A stretch of 64,000 bases of DNA from Treponema parvum (GCF_017893945.1 NZ_CP054257.1:496001-560000); one strand, 5' to 3'. Positions 24,618-33,407 are shown, numbered from the stretch's first letter. The notes: generated from the sequence alone by a model not told the origin. Program-made: numbers and translations.

Positions 24618-26237
24618 TTACGTTGCGGACGTTGCTCGCTTGTTTTTACGGATATGGGCAACGGCTATTTTATTTTTCCACGGCCAGCGGCAAGTGTATA
24701 TCTGCTTTTCTTGCTGCAGTTGTTTTATTATTTCTTCAACATCGCCGCTTTCCCAAACGTTCATTTTGAATTCCCGCATCGTTAGATGATTCAGTCTTTT
24801 TTCTATCAAGCTCTGTGCCTCTTCTTTTATCAATGATTTGCTGTAGTGTCTCAGCAATCCGATTGTAAAATTCCTGTCCCATGCGTTTGTATGATCGTAT
24901 GCCGAAAGACCCGTCTTTTCGTTTCCGTTATTTTCCCGTAACTTACAGATGTCACAGCCGGAACAGGCCGCTTGCTCCGCCCCTAGTGCGTCGAGCAAAA
25001 CCTGCCTTCTGCACGAACGGCTTTCCGCAAAATGAAGCAAGGCTCTTTCCCTTGAGTTTTCGGGGAATGATGAAAATTTTTTATGATCGTCATGGCTCCA
25101 CAACAGATACGACTCGGCGATCCCTCCGTCGCGGGCGCCCCGGCCGCTTTCCTGTATAAAACTTTCGACGGTGTGAGGAACGTCCATGTGTATGACGGTT
25201 CTTATGTTTTTTTTATCCACGCCCATTCCGAATGCGCATGTGCAGGAAAGTATCGCATTTTCTTTCGGGAAAAACCACTTTTCGACTTCAGCCTTTTCTT
25301 CGCGTGAAAGTCCTGCGTGATAGAATTTCACTATTTCGGGGGAATTATAGGAATTTTCGGTTTTTTTGCTCAGCGCTGAAAAATATGTGCGCAGGTTTCT
25401 CGCAGCGTTTTCCGCCCCTAGGCGGCTGCCGCAGAATATGAGCATCGGACGCTTTTCGGTGAGCGCAAGGCGCAGAATTTCATTTTTCTTTGCGTATGCG
25501 TAAATGACGTTATAGTGAATATTCGGCCTGTCGCTTTCGCTTCGCACAAGGTGAGCTTGTCCGCCGAAAAGAATTTCCGACATGCGCTTAAACACTTCAG
25601 GCGAAGCCGTAGCCGTAAAGGCCGTTATGAGCGGCACTTTTATTTTTTCAAGGATTTTTCCCAAAGTAAGATAGGACGGACGGAAACTGTCACCCCATTC
25701 CGAAACACAGTGCGCTTCGTCAATTGCGGCGTGCACTATGCCGCATTCGGAAAGCCGTTCGACAAGCGCTTCGTTTTGCAATACTTCAGGATTCGCAAGA
25801 ATAACCCTTGCTCCCTCCGCAATCTTTTTAAAACACTCTTCCCGCTCTTCTTTGCTCTGGTTCCCGCAGAACACGACATTTGAAATTCCGTTTTCATCCA
25901 TGCGCCGCTTTTGATCCGACATGAGCGCGAGAAGCGGGTATATAACAAGAGTTGCTCCCGGCAAAAGAAGCGCGGGAATCAAAAAACAAAGCGACTTTCC
26001 GGCGCCCGTAGGCAAAAGAACGATCTGTTTTCCTCTTTCCGCTTCATCGGTGTCGACAGCTGCGATATTCGGCGTTGATCCTTTTGCTTTCGCCTCGGCC
26101 GCCGCTTCCATAATGTTTGAAATTACAAGCTGCTGCCACGGATATAGATAATCTATGTGAAAAACCTTTTGCGCCGTAATGAGAGCCGGATTGTCGGTGT
26201 ATAGATCTTCGGATTTCGCTTTTTGTATATTTTCCAT
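24618..26237 (-). CDS. recQ: RecQ-family ATP-dependent DNA helicase
   Basis: A 539-residue SF2 helicase. Motif I is LLPTGAGKSLCFLIPALL, motif II DEAHCVSEWGDSFRPSY (DEAH box with the RecQ aromatic loop), motif VI QESGRGARDG, and a zinc-binding region with CSGCDICK follows. A short winged-helix-like region ends the protein and there is no HRDC domain. RecQ unwinds recombination and repair intermediates. The first 50 residues are longer than in short RecQs, and the last ~25 residues look unusual. No Shine-Dalgarno is seen before the ATG. Confidence 0.9.
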   Translation of the reverse strand: MENIQKAKSEDLYTDNPALITAQKVFHIDYLYPWQQLVISNIMEAAAEAKAKGSTPNIAAVDTDEAERGKQIVLLPTGAGKSLCFLIPALLLPGATLVIYPLLALMSDQKRRMDENGISNVVFCGNQSKEEREECFKKIAEGARVILANPEVLQNEALVERLSECGIVHAAIDEAHCVSEWGDSFRPSYLTLGKILEKIKVPLITAFTATASPEVFKRMSEILFGGQAHLVRSESDRPNIHYNVIYAYAKKNEILRLALTEKRPMLIFCGSRLGAENAARNLRTYFSALSKKTENSYNSPEIVKFYHAGLSREEKAEVEKWFFPKENAILSCTCAFGMGVDKKNIRTVIHMDVPHTVESFIQESGRGARDGGIAESYLLWSHDDHKKFSSFPENSRERALLHFAESRSCRRQVLLDALGAEQAACSGCDICKLRENNGNEKTGLSAYDHTNAWDRNFTIGLLRHYSKSLIKEEAQSLIEKRLNHLTMREFKMNVWESGDVEEIIKQLQQEKQIYTCRWPWKNKIAVAHIRKNKRATSAT

Positions 26238-26424
26238 ATATCCGTTAATTGACCTTAAAGTGAAAATGCTGCAATGCGTAACGGCGGGCAGGGCGACTGC
26301 TTTGCATTATGCTCCGAGCGACTCACAGCATTGTGCGAGTGCGGAAAATGCCTTATAGTAACAAATATGTCCCTCAAAACTTTTGACATGGATGAGGAAT
26401 TTGAATACCGAAGAGGATCGTAAA

Positions 26425-26841
26425 ATGCCTGAAAAAAAAACGGAAGCGTCGCTTGCCTTTTCACGCACCCGCGCCGATCATGCAGTTGAAATTCTTGAAG
26501 ATTACACTGAAGTCATTGCAAAAATCATAAAAGAAAGCGGCGAGTGCCGAGTTATGGATCTTGCGCGGCATTTCGGAGTGAGCCACGTTTCCGTGATCCA
26601 GGTTTTACAGAGGTTAAAAGCCAACGGTTTTATATTGAACGAATCCCATAAACCGATAACTCTTACCGAAAAGGGGCATGCCTTTGCCGACGAATGCGCA
26701 AAGCGGCACGGTATAGTGTATAACTTTTTGCTGAAGATCGGCGTAGATGAAAAGACGGCCGTCATAGATTCCGAAGGTTTGGAACATCACATAAGTCCTG
26801 AAACACTTGGATGTATGAAAAATTTTCTTTCGGAACATTAA
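26425..26841 (+). CDS. troR: MntR/TroR-like metal-dependent repressor (DtxR family)
   Basis: A 138-residue DtxR-family regulator. The winged helix covers about residues 35-85 (DLARHFGVSHVSVIQVLQRLKANGFI). Aligned by eye to MntR, all the metal ligands are present: Asp and Glu in EDYTEV, His in RHGIVYNFLLKIGV, and Glu, Glu, His in SEGLEHHIS. It should bind Mn2+ (or Fe2+) and repress the downstream tro genes. The start is chosen for its AGAGGA site. In T. pallidum troR follows troD; here it lies before troA and has a separate start. Confidence 0.85.
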   Translation: MPEKKTEASLAFSRTRADHAVEILEDYTEVIAKIIKESGECRVMDLARHFGVSHVSVIQVLQRLKANGFILNESHKPITLTEKGHAFADECAKRHGIVYNFLLKIGVDEKTAVIDSEGLEHHISPETLGCMKNFLSEH

Positions 26842-26947
26842 ACCTGTGCGTTTATTCTAACCGGCTTTTGCCGACCCTTTCGATTATTATCTGGAAACAT
26901 TATCCCGCTTTATTTATGACTTTTCCCTGAAATTTTACGGATAGTCC

Positions 26948-26977
26948 TTGACATAGTAATGTAGTGCGTGCTACATT
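26948..26977 (+). promoter_or_regulatory. tro operon promoter with internal palindrome (operator 1)
   Basis: TTGACA (26948-26953) is followed 18 bp later by TACATT (26972-26977) with an extended -10 TG at 26969-26970. A palindrome with 7-bp arms, AATGTAG at 26958-26964 and CTACATT at 26971-26977, fills the spacer and the -10. A DtxR-family repressor bound here would block polymerase. Confidence 0.7.
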
Positions 26978-26989
26978 TGCGTTGAGTGT

Positions 26990-27007
26990 ATGTAGTCTTG
27001 ACTACAT
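26990..27007 (+). promoter_or_regulatory. tro operator 2
   Basis: ATGTAGTC (26990-26997) and GACTACAT (27000-27007) form a perfect 8-bp palindrome with a 2-bp spacer, just past the expected transcription start. It shares the ATGTAG/CTACAT half-sites with operator 1, so the same protein probably binds both. Confidence 0.7.
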
Positions 27008-27054
27008 GTCGCGAGTAACTTCGTCGTGGGGTTCCCGCCATGGAGTTTTAAACT

Positions 27055-27116
27055 GTGCGCAAAAAGCGCACGAAAACGGCATCCTCGGAAATCGAAATTT
27101 CCTCGTACGCCGTTTT
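27055..27116 (+). promoter_or_regulatory. structured 5' leader of troA
   Basis: Two stems can form before the ribosome binding site. GTGCGC (27055-27060) pairs with GCGCAC (27066-27071). AAAACGGC (27073-27080) pairs with GCCGTTTT (27109-27116) and encloses GGAAAT/ATTTCC (27087-27092 with 27097-27102). The second structure ends 2-4 nt before the AAGGAG. It does not show the core of a known manganese riboswitch that I can identify; a role in translation or stability is inference. Confidence 0.45.
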
Positions 27117-27129
27117 ATAAGGAGTCGTT

Positions 27130-28056
27130 ATGAAAAAATATATCAGGTTTGTCGGTACGGCACTCGTTTTAGCCGCCGTTGCAGGATGTTCAAAAAAAAG
27201 CGCGGATGCGGCGAATGCGCAGGTTTCGGCGCGTCCCAAACGGGTTGTAACTACGTTTACGATTCTTCAGGACATCGCACAGAATATCGGAGGCGATAAG
27301 ATCCTTGTCGAGTCCATCACCAAGCCGGGAGCTGAAATACATGAGTATGAACCCACTCCTCTCGACATCGTAAAAGCCCAGTCTGCGGATCTTGTATTGA
27401 GGAACGGCTTTGGACTTGAGCGCTGGTTTGAAAAATTCATGGGAAGCGTAAAAAACGTGCCGAGCGTAAATTTGAGCGACGGAATAGAACCTCTGGGAAT
27501 CGGAGAGGGACCGTATGACGGTATGCCTAATCCGCATTCATGGATGTCTCCTAAAAACGCTCTTATATATGTAGAAAATATTCGAAAAGCGTTTACGGAC
27601 TTGGATCCGGCTAACGCAAAAACATACGACGCCAACGCTGCGTCTTACAGCGAAAGCATCAAAAAAGTCGACGTCTTTATGGCGGAAAAACTTTTGGAAA
27701 TACCTGCCGAACAAAGATGGCTGGTAACATGCGAAGGCGCCTTTTCGTATCTTATTCGCGACTACGATATGAAGGAATTGTATTTATGGCCTGTTAACGC
27801 CGACGAAGAGGGAAGTCCCCGGCAAATTCAAAAAGTTGTGGACACTATACGAAAGAATAAGATCCCCGTCGCTTTTTCCGAAAGCACTATCAGCAATAAA
27901 CCGCAGCTTCAGGTCTGCAAAGAGACCGGCGCTTATTACGGAGGCGTTTTGTATGTTGATTCTTTAACCTATGAGGACGGAGACGCTCCGACGTATTTGA
28001 AAATGCTTGAATACAATGCAAATACTATCGTAAAAGGTTTTGAAGGGAACCTCTAA
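27130..28056 (+). CDS. troA: TroA/PsaA-like metal-binding lipoprotein of an ABC transporter
   Basis: The periplasmic solute-binding lipoprotein of the TroABCD metal importer, 308 residues. A signal peptide ends in the lipobox AVAGC with Cys20. By eye the cluster A-I metal ligands are H71 (HEYEPT), H136 (NPHSWMSP), E202 (TCEGAFSYL) and D277 (LYVDSL). The glutamate at the third position matches manganese-type PsaA/MtsA proteins, whereas T. pallidum TroA is described with a histidine there. It has an AAGGAG site and begins the operon. Its stop codon lies inside a strong hairpin. Confidence 0.93.
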   Translation: MKKYIRFVGTALVLAAVAGCSKKSADAANAQVSARPKRVVTTFTILQDIAQNIGGDKILVESITKPGAEIHEYEPTPLDIVKAQSADLVLRNGFGLERWFEKFMGSVKNVPSVNLSDGIEPLGIGEGPYDGMPNPHSWMSPKNALIYVENIRKAFTDLDPANAKTYDANAASYSESIKKVDVFMAEKLLEIPAEQRWLVTCEGAFSYLIRDYDMKELYLWPVNADEEGSPRQIQKVVDTIRKNKIPVAFSESTISNKPQLQVCKETGAYYGGVLYVDSLTYEDGDAPTYLKMLEYNANTIVKGFEGNL

Positions 28057-28076
28057 AAACTGCAATTTTTAGAGGT
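28047..28076 (+). repeat. hairpin repeat, copy B, at the end of troA
   Basis: Perfect 11-bp arms, ACCTCTAAAAA (28049-28059) and its complement (28066-28076), close a 6-nt loop CTGCAA. It shares the GGAAC(T/C)TCTAAAAACTGC core with 19922-19939. The troA TAA stop is inside the left arm. Because no T-run follows, it more likely acts as a processing or stability element that raises troA mRNA over troBCD, rather than as a full terminator. Confidence 0.75.
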
Positions 28077-28137
28077 AACTTTAAAAATGCGAGGACAGCT
28101 TGTAAAAAGTTGTTACGCAACACGGTGAGGTAAAATT

Positions 28138-29037
28138 ATGGATCCGAGTTTGAACTTTCCCGTTGAGATTGAAGTAAGCGACGTAAGCGCAGCGTATAAT
28201 AACGGACATGTCGCGCTTTATGACGCGTCATTTAAATTGAATGCAGGAACAATTACGGCTCTTGTAGGCGTAAACGGCAGCGGCAAATCCACTCTATTTA
28301 AAACCATCATGGGATTTATCAAACCTGTAAAAGGCTTTGTGAAAGTCTGTGGGATGCCTGTAAACAAGGCTCACAAACAAAATCTTATAGCCTATGTGCC
28401 GCAGTCGGAAGAAGTGGATTGGTCGTTTCCCGTAAGCGTATGGGATGTGGTTATGATGGGGCGATACGGCCGTATGAATCTTTTTCGTATACCCGGTAAG
28501 GACGATAAGGAAATTGCAACTCGCAGCCTTGAGCGCGTTCAAATGCTGGATTTTAAAGACCGCCAGATAGGAGAACTTTCAGGAGGACAAAAAAAGCGGA
28601 TCTTTCTTGCGCGCGCCCTAGCTCAGCAGGGAAAAATCATTCTTCTTGACGAACCGTTTACGGGCGTAGATTTAAAAACGGAGACGGCGATAATAGAACT
28701 CCTTCGCGAACTTAGAGACGACGGGCATCTGATCTTGGTTTCTACGCATGACTTAGGTTCCGTTCCCGAATTTTGCGACCGTGTAGTAATTATAAACAGG
28801 ACGGTTCTCGCCTCGGGCCCAACGGAAACGACCTTTACAGCCGATAACCTGATCGAAGCGTTCGGAGGCGCTCTCCGAAGCGTCAGGTTCGATCACACGG
28901 ACGATCCCAAAGAAAGCCGGCACGAATTTAGAGTTCTCACGGATGACGAAGGCGCCCTGATTCTTAAAAACGGGGGCGATCCGGACTTGAGCGGTATAAG
29001 AAACACCGATGTTCTTCAAAGGACGAATGATAAATGA
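28138..29037 (+). CDS. troB: metal ABC transporter ATP-binding protein
   Basis: The ATPase of the TroABCD importer, 299 residues. Walker A is GVNGSGKST near residue 45, the signature [15 protein letters not shown] near 147, and Walker B IILLDEPF just after, with STHDLGSV as the switch histidine. The C-terminal ~60 residues past the usual end are acidic and less conserved. A GAGG lies upstream. The gene follows troA after an 81-bp gap containing the hairpin repeat, and its stop overlaps the troC start (ATGA). Confidence 0.93.
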   Translation: MDPSLNFPVEIEVSDVSAAYNNGHVALYDASFKLNAGTITALVGVNGSGKSTLFKTIMGFIKPVKGFVKVCGMPVNKAHKQNLIAYVPQSEEVDWSFPVSVWDVVMMGRYGRMNLFRIPGKDDKEIATRSLERVQMLDFKDRQIGELSGGQKKRIFLARALAQQGKIILLDEPFTGVDLKTETAIIELLRELRDDGHLILVSTHDLGSVPEFCDRVVIINRTVLASGPTETTFTADNLIEAFGGALRSVRFDHTDDPKESRHEFRVLTDDEGALILKNGGDPDLSGIRNTDVLQRTNDK

Positions 29038-29933
29038 ACATAGATTTGCTGATTCCTTTTCAATACGAATACATGATAAAGGCGATTTTGGTAAGCGGCG
29101 CCATAGGCGGAGTATGCGCTTTGCTTTCATGCTTTGTAGTTCTAAAAGGCTGGTCGCTGCTAGGCGATGCGCTTTCGCACGCTGTAGTTCCGGGTGTGGC
29201 GGTCGCCTACATAATAGGAATTCCGTTTTCAATCGGAGCTTTTATAAGCGGAATGCTTGCCGCGTTTGCGATGGATTTTGTAAAAAAAAGAACTAGGATA
29301 CGCGAAGACGCCGTCATAGGAATAGTATATACGACTTTTTTTGCTGCGGGAGTTTTACTCATATCGCTTTTTCCGAGCAACATAAGCCTGAATACGATCA
29401 TAATGGGAAACATCCTCGGAATCGCCGACAGAGATATTGTTCAGACGCTTATCGTTGCGGGAATAAGCCTTTCAGTGATATTGCTCTTATGGAAAGATCT
29501 AAGATTGTTCGCCTTCGACGCCGCACACGCCCGTGCGATAGGGCTTAACGTGAATGCGCTGCATTTGCTGCTTCTCACGCTGCTTGCCGCTACGGCGATC
29601 GCAGCCTTAGAGACCGTGGGAAGTATTCTTGTTGTGGCAATGCTTGTAACGCCGGGAGCCGCCGCATATCTTTTAACCGATCGGTTTTCTACGATGATGA
29701 AGCTTTCAGTATTCATAGGCGCCGTTACGTCTTCTTCGGGAGCTTATATAAGCTATTTTTTAAACGGTTCCGCCGGAGGATGCATAGTGGCTTTGCAGTT
29801 TTTTGTGTTTGCTGCAATTCTTTTTTTTGCTCCGCGGCACGGAATAATAGCGGCAAGAATGCGTGCTATAAAATCCGTAAAGAATTTTTTTAGCGAACGG
29901 CACGCTAACGGGAGTAATAACCTATGTTTTTAG
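29034..29933 (+). CDS. troC: metal ABC transporter permease
   Basis: An integral-membrane permease of the ABC-3 (ZnuB/MntB) family, 299 residues with about eight to nine hydrophobic helices. Family landmarks are [23 protein letters not shown] near residue 40 and the [11 protein letters not shown] segment near 205, which contact the ATPase and line the path. It forms a heterodimer with TroD to import Mn2+/Zn2+/Fe2+ delivered by TroA. The start overlaps the troB stop by 4 bp and the end overlaps troD by 10 bp. Confidence 0.92.
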   Translation: MNIDLLIPFQYEYMIKAILVSGAIGGVCALLSCFVVLKGWSLLGDALSHAVVPGVAVAYIIGIPFSIGAFISGMLAAFAMDFVKKRTRIREDAVIGIVYTTFFAAGVLLISLFPSNISLNTIIMGNILGIADRDIVQTLIVAGISLSVILLLWKDLRLFAFDAAHARAIGLNVNALHLLLLTLLAATAIAALETVGSILVVAMLVTPGAAAYLLTDRFSTMMKLSVFIGAVTSSSGAYISYFLNGSAGGCIVALQFFVFAAILFFAPRHGIIAARMRAIKSVKNFFSERHANGSNNLCF

Positions 29934-30787
29934 CAAAAATTATCGAACCTCTTATGTACGGATTTATGATTAAGGCGTTGCTCATGGCGGCTCTGATCGG
30001 AGCGGTATGCGCCCTTATTTCCTGCTATCTCATTTTAAAAGGCTGGTCGCTAATGGGAGACGCAATTTCACACGCCGTGCTGCCGGGGATAGTTCTGGCT
30101 TATCTTGTTCACATTCCGCTCGGAGCCGGAGCGTTTTTTGCCGGACTGCTTAACGCTTTGCTGACAGGCTGGATAAAAGATCACAGCCGTATTCATGAAG
30201 ATTCCGTCATGGGAACGGTGTTTACCGGAATGATGGCTATAGGACTGATCCTTGTCACAAAGGTACGCACAAACGTGCACCTTATGCACATACTCTTCGG
30301 AAGCCTTTTAGGTATTGAAACTCACGATATGGTACAAGCTGTGATATGTGCGGTAATAACCCTTGCCGTAGTGACGGCCAAGAGGAAGGACATTCTTCTT
30401 TACCTGTTTGACAAGAACTACGCAAAGGCCGTAGGCTTAAACGTAAAGGGCATCCACTACCTTTTTCTCTCGCTTACAGCCCTTACGATAGTAGCCTCGC
30501 TGCAGGCCGCAGGAATTCTGCTTACGGTCGCCATGCTGATCACGCCCGGCTGCATTGCGTATCTTCTTACCGATAAACTTGACCGAATGCTTTTTATTTC
30601 GTCCTGTTCGGCAATGCTCAGCGCCCTCATAGGCACGTACGTAAGCTATTATTTGAACGGCGCGACGGGAGCCTGCATCATTCTCGTGCAAACGCTTTTT
30701 TTCGTTCTTGCGATGATCGCCGCTCCCAAATACGGGCTTATTGTCCGGCGGAAAGCTTTTTTAAACTCGTGCCGCACCCAGGTTTGA
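29924..30787 (+). CDS. troD: metal ABC transporter permease
   Basis: Second ABC-3-family permease, 287 residues, clearly paralogous to TroC: LKGWSLMGDAISHAVLPGIVLAY and MLITPGCIAYLLTDKL occupy the same positions. It would pair with TroC in the membrane. A GGAG site within the troC end precedes the ATG. It is the last tro gene; no regulator or gpm gene follows, unlike the T. pallidum arrangement. Confidence 0.92.
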   Translation: MFLAKIIEPLMYGFMIKALLMAALIGAVCALISCYLILKGWSLMGDAISHAVLPGIVLAYLVHIPLGAGAFFAGLLNALLTGWIKDHSRIHEDSVMGTVFTGMMAIGLILVTKVRTNVHLMHILFGSLLGIETHDMVQAVICAVITLAVVTAKRKDILLYLFDKNYAKAVGLNVKGIHYLFLSLTALTIVASLQAAGILLTVAMLITPGCIAYLLTDKLDRMLFISSCSAMLSALIGTYVSYYLNGATGACIILVQTLFFVLAMIAAPKYGLIVRRKAFLNSCRTQV

Positions 30788-30800
30788 ACACGGCATAAGC

Positions 30801-30851
30801 GCCGTCGATTTGAATCGCGGCACAATATGAGTTCGCCCTTGAATCGACGGC
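30801..30851 (+). repeat. inverted repeat between troD and galK
   Basis: GCCGTCGATT (30801-30810) and AATCGACGGC (30842-30851) are perfect complements separated by 31 nt. The word TTGAATCG occurs three times within and next to it, once as the galK -35 region. It could fold at the end of the tro transcript or be a regulator site for galK; no T-run supports a terminator. Confidence 0.5.
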
Positions 30852-30866
30852 TTGAATCGGTATAAG
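30839..30866 (+). promoter_or_regulatory. galK promoter
   Basis: TTGAAT (30839-30844) and TATAAG (30861-30866) are 16 bp apart. The -10 ends 8 nt before the galK ATG at 30875 and no Shine-Dalgarno is present, so the message would be leaderless or nearly so. Confidence 0.5.
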
Positions 30867-30874
30867 ATCGCAGA

Positions 30875-32077
30875 ATGAAAGATACGGACAATAAATTCAA
30901 TCCTTCCTTGTTAAAAAAGGAATTTGTAAAAATTTACGGCGGAAAGGAAAATGAAGTCAGAATATTTTCCGCTCCCGCCAGAATAAACATAATAGGCGAA
31001 CACATAGACTATAACGGCGGCAAAGTTCTTCCGGCAGCCATAGATAAATATCTTTACGTTGCCGTAAGGCTGCGACCGGACACGAAGGTTTCATACAGAG
31101 ATTTGAAATTCCCCGGGTTTTTTGACTTCGACATAAACGACAAGTTCGTTTTTAAAAAGGAAAACGACTATGCAAATTATCTTAACGGAGTTCTTTCAGT
31201 CTTAAAGCGAAAAAGCGGCCTTATTAAGTCGGGTTTTGACGCTCTTATAGCAAGCGACATTCCTCCTGCCGGAGGAATATCATCTTCTTCGGCTCTGGAA
31301 TGCGGGTTTGCCTACGCCGTAAACTGTCTGTTTAACCTTAACATAAGCCGTACGGACATCGCTCTCGCAGGCCAAGAGAGCGAGCATGAGTTTATGAACG
31401 TAAAATGCGGAATTATGGATCAGTTTATAATTTCTACGGCAAAAAAAGATACGGCCGAATTTTTGGACTGCGCAACGTTGGAGTTTGAATACGTTCCGCT
31501 TAAACTGGGCGACTGCGTGTTTGTCGTTATGAATACGAATAAAAAGCGGCAGCTTGCGGATTCCAAATACAATGAAAGGCGCGCTCAGTGTGAAGAGGGG
31601 CTTAAAATCATTCAGAAAGCGGGAATTGAAATTCCTAATCTATGCGCTCTTTCTCCTGCGGAATTTGAAAAGTGCGCAGGAATCATTAAAGATCCCGTAA
31701 TTCTTTCGAGAGTCCGCCACTGTGTTTTTGAAAACGATCGCGTCCTTAAAGCTGTAAAGGCATTTAAGGAAGGCGGCTTGCACCGCGTTGGAGAGCTTTT
31801 AAAGGCTTCTCACAAGTCGTTAAAAGAAGATTATGAAGTTACGGGAATAGAGCTTGATACGCTGACGGAAGCGGCAAACGCACAGGAAGGCTGCATAGGA
31901 TCCAGAATGACGGGAGCGGGATTCGGCGGCTGTGCGATCGCCTTGGTCAGTAAAGACAAGACGCCGTCTTTTGTCGAAGCCGTTCAAAAAGCGTATACGG
32001 CCGTTACCGGCTACGATGCGGGATTTTTTGTATGCACGCCGGGCGACGGCGTAAAAGAAATTACAGACGCTCTATAA
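30875..32077 (+). CDS. galK: galactokinase
   Basis: GalK phosphorylates galactose at C1, entering the Leloir pathway. The GHMP-kinase motifs are clear: the galactose signature RINIIGEHIDYNGGKVLPAAI at about residues 33-53, the ATP loop PPAGGISSSSALECGFA near 120 and the C-terminal GAGFGGCAIALV. At 400 residues it is full length. No galT or galE is adjacent. The 3' end overlaps the convergent ATP-grasp gene by 17 bp. Confidence 0.95.
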   Translation: MKDTDNKFNPSLLKKEFVKIYGGKENEVRIFSAPARINIIGEHIDYNGGKVLPAAIDKYLYVAVRLRPDTKVSYRDLKFPGFFDFDINDKFVFKKENDYANYLNGVLSVLKRKSGLIKSGFDALIASDIPPAGGISSSSALECGFAYAVNCLFNLNISRTDIALAGQESEHEFMNVKCGIMDQFIISTAKKDTAEFLDCATLEFEYVPLKLGDCVFVVMNTNKKRQLADSKYNERRAQCEEGLKIIQKAGIEIPNLCALSPAEFEKCAGIIKDPVILSRVRHCVFENDRVLKAVKAFKEGGLHRVGELLKASHKSLKEDYEVTGIELDTLTEAANAQEGCIGSRMTGAGFGGCAIALVSKDKTPSFVEAVQKAYTAVTGYDAGFFVCTPGDGVKEITDAL

Positions 32078-33407
32078 GTTCCTTTGCGTTTTTAAAAAAC
32101 ACGGGTTCTATAAGCTGAGGGAATTCGGCGGCTATGAGATCGAGCTGTTTTTGCAATTCGCAGGCGGAAGAAGTTCCTCCGAAAATTATTTCGCAAAAAC
32201 CTTGCGCGCGCCGCTGTGAAGCCGCCGCATCGTGAATTTGATCTATGCGCCTTACAAAGGGAATTTCATAAAGTTTTTCGATTTGGCTTTCGGTTAAAAC
32301 GGGCATTTTAAAATTGCATACGTATTTTGTTTTTCCCGCGCGCATTCGCCTTTTTTCTTTTGCCGCTGAAAGAATTTCCGTCAGCACAAGATACAAGGAT
32401 TTGTTCTGTGCGGCGGCGTACGAGCGGCTTATCCCCGAAAGGCGCGAGTTTATTTCAAGGATATACCATCGGCCGCCGGAGAACACCAGATCGACTTGCA
32501 TTATTCCTTCAAGTTTTACGGTCTTTGCAAGAGCTTTAAGAATTTTCTTTAATTCGCCTATCTTGTATTTTTCATTTGTTACGGGACCGACCTTTACGCT
32601 CTGTTTAGGGCTTGTAATGCCGAAACTGTTTATCGAAAACATAAACGGCGGCATAACGGTATACTTTCCGCCGCTTCCGTAAATTTCAGCGCCGAACTGT
32701 ATGCCCGAAACATATTCTTCCGCTATCCGGTCAGAAGAATTTTTGCGTGAAAAAAGGTAGGATCTTGCGCTCTTATACGTCGGAATAACTTCAGCCTTGT
32801 AGGAGCTGAGCCCTACCGTGTCTTTTATTATGACGGGAAAATTAAGCTTTTCGATCCGGGAAAGAATATATTCCCTGTAAACGTTCTCTTTCACTTCCTT
32901 GCAGCCGGCTTCGCACCTGAAAAGACCGTGGTGAACATATACGGCCTTAGGCATTTTAAAGCCGGAGTTTTCCAAAAGTACGTGCGTCATATTTTTATCG
33001 AAACACTGAAGTGCGCTCTTTGCGGGGCTGCACACGGTTTTTACGCCGTGCGCCGAAAGTTCTTCGGCGATCATGGAATCCTTTATAGAAAGCCAGTCGT
33101 AGGGAGCCGTCCAAAAAGTTACGGCCATGGCGATATCCGGTTTCAGATCAAGGATTTTACGGGCGATCTCTTTCACTTCGGTTTTTTCGCTGATTACGTA
33201 CCGAACGCTCGGAGATTTTTCTCGAATCTCATTTTTTTCAATGTCCAGCAAAAACATTCCCGGCATTTGAGTGACGATAAAAAAATTATGCTCGGGATGC
33301 TTTTTTGCCAAATCGTCCCACTCGCTCTTGCAGGACGGTTTTGTCGTAAAAGAAACGGACGAGCCGTCAAAACTGTTTGAATTGCTGCTGTAAAAAACGA
33401 TATTCAT
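32061..33407 (-). CDS. ATP-grasp domain protein of unknown substrate
   Basis: A 448-residue protein with an N-terminal pre-ATP-grasp region and an ATP-grasp fold at about residues 140-370. NFPVIIKDTVGLSSYKAEV provides the nucleotide-binding lysine, EEYVSGIQFGAEIYG the middle strand, and MQVDLVFSGGRWYILEINSRLSG the metal-binding Asp, Glu and Asn. It resembles carbamoyl-phosphate-synthase-like or PylC-like ligases, which join a carboxylate to an amine. No substrate can be assigned. The chosen start gives a natural N-terminus (MNIVFYSS); it follows the EamA gene by 20 bp, so it may end the xyl operon. Confidence 0.7.
   Translation of the reverse strand: MNIVFYSSNSNSFDGSSVSFTTKPSCKSEWDDLAKKHPEHNFFIVTQMPGMFLLDIEKNEIREKSPSVRYVISEKTEVKEIARKILDLKPDIAMAVTFWTAPYDWLSIKDSMIAEELSAHGVKTVCSPAKSALQCFDKNMTHVLLENSGFKMPKAVYVHHGLFRCEAGCKEVKENVYREYILSRIEKLNFPVIIKDTVGLSSYKAEVIPTYKSARSYLFSRKNSSDRIAEEYVSGIQFGAEIYGSGGKYTVMPPFMFSINSFGITSPKQSVKVGPVTNEKYKIGELKKILKALAKTVKLEGIMQVDLVFSGGRWYILEINSRLSGISRSYAAAQNKSLYLVLTEILSAAKEKRRMRAGKTKYVCNFKMPVLTESQIEKLYEIPFVRRIDQIHDAAASQRRAQGFCEIIFGGTSSACELQKQLDLIAAEFPQLIEPVFFKNAKELIERL

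Noticed and set aside
27073..27116. Known manganese riboswitch (yybP-ykoY) in the troA leader
   Set aside because: The conserved core of that class is not visible; left as an unclassified structured leader.
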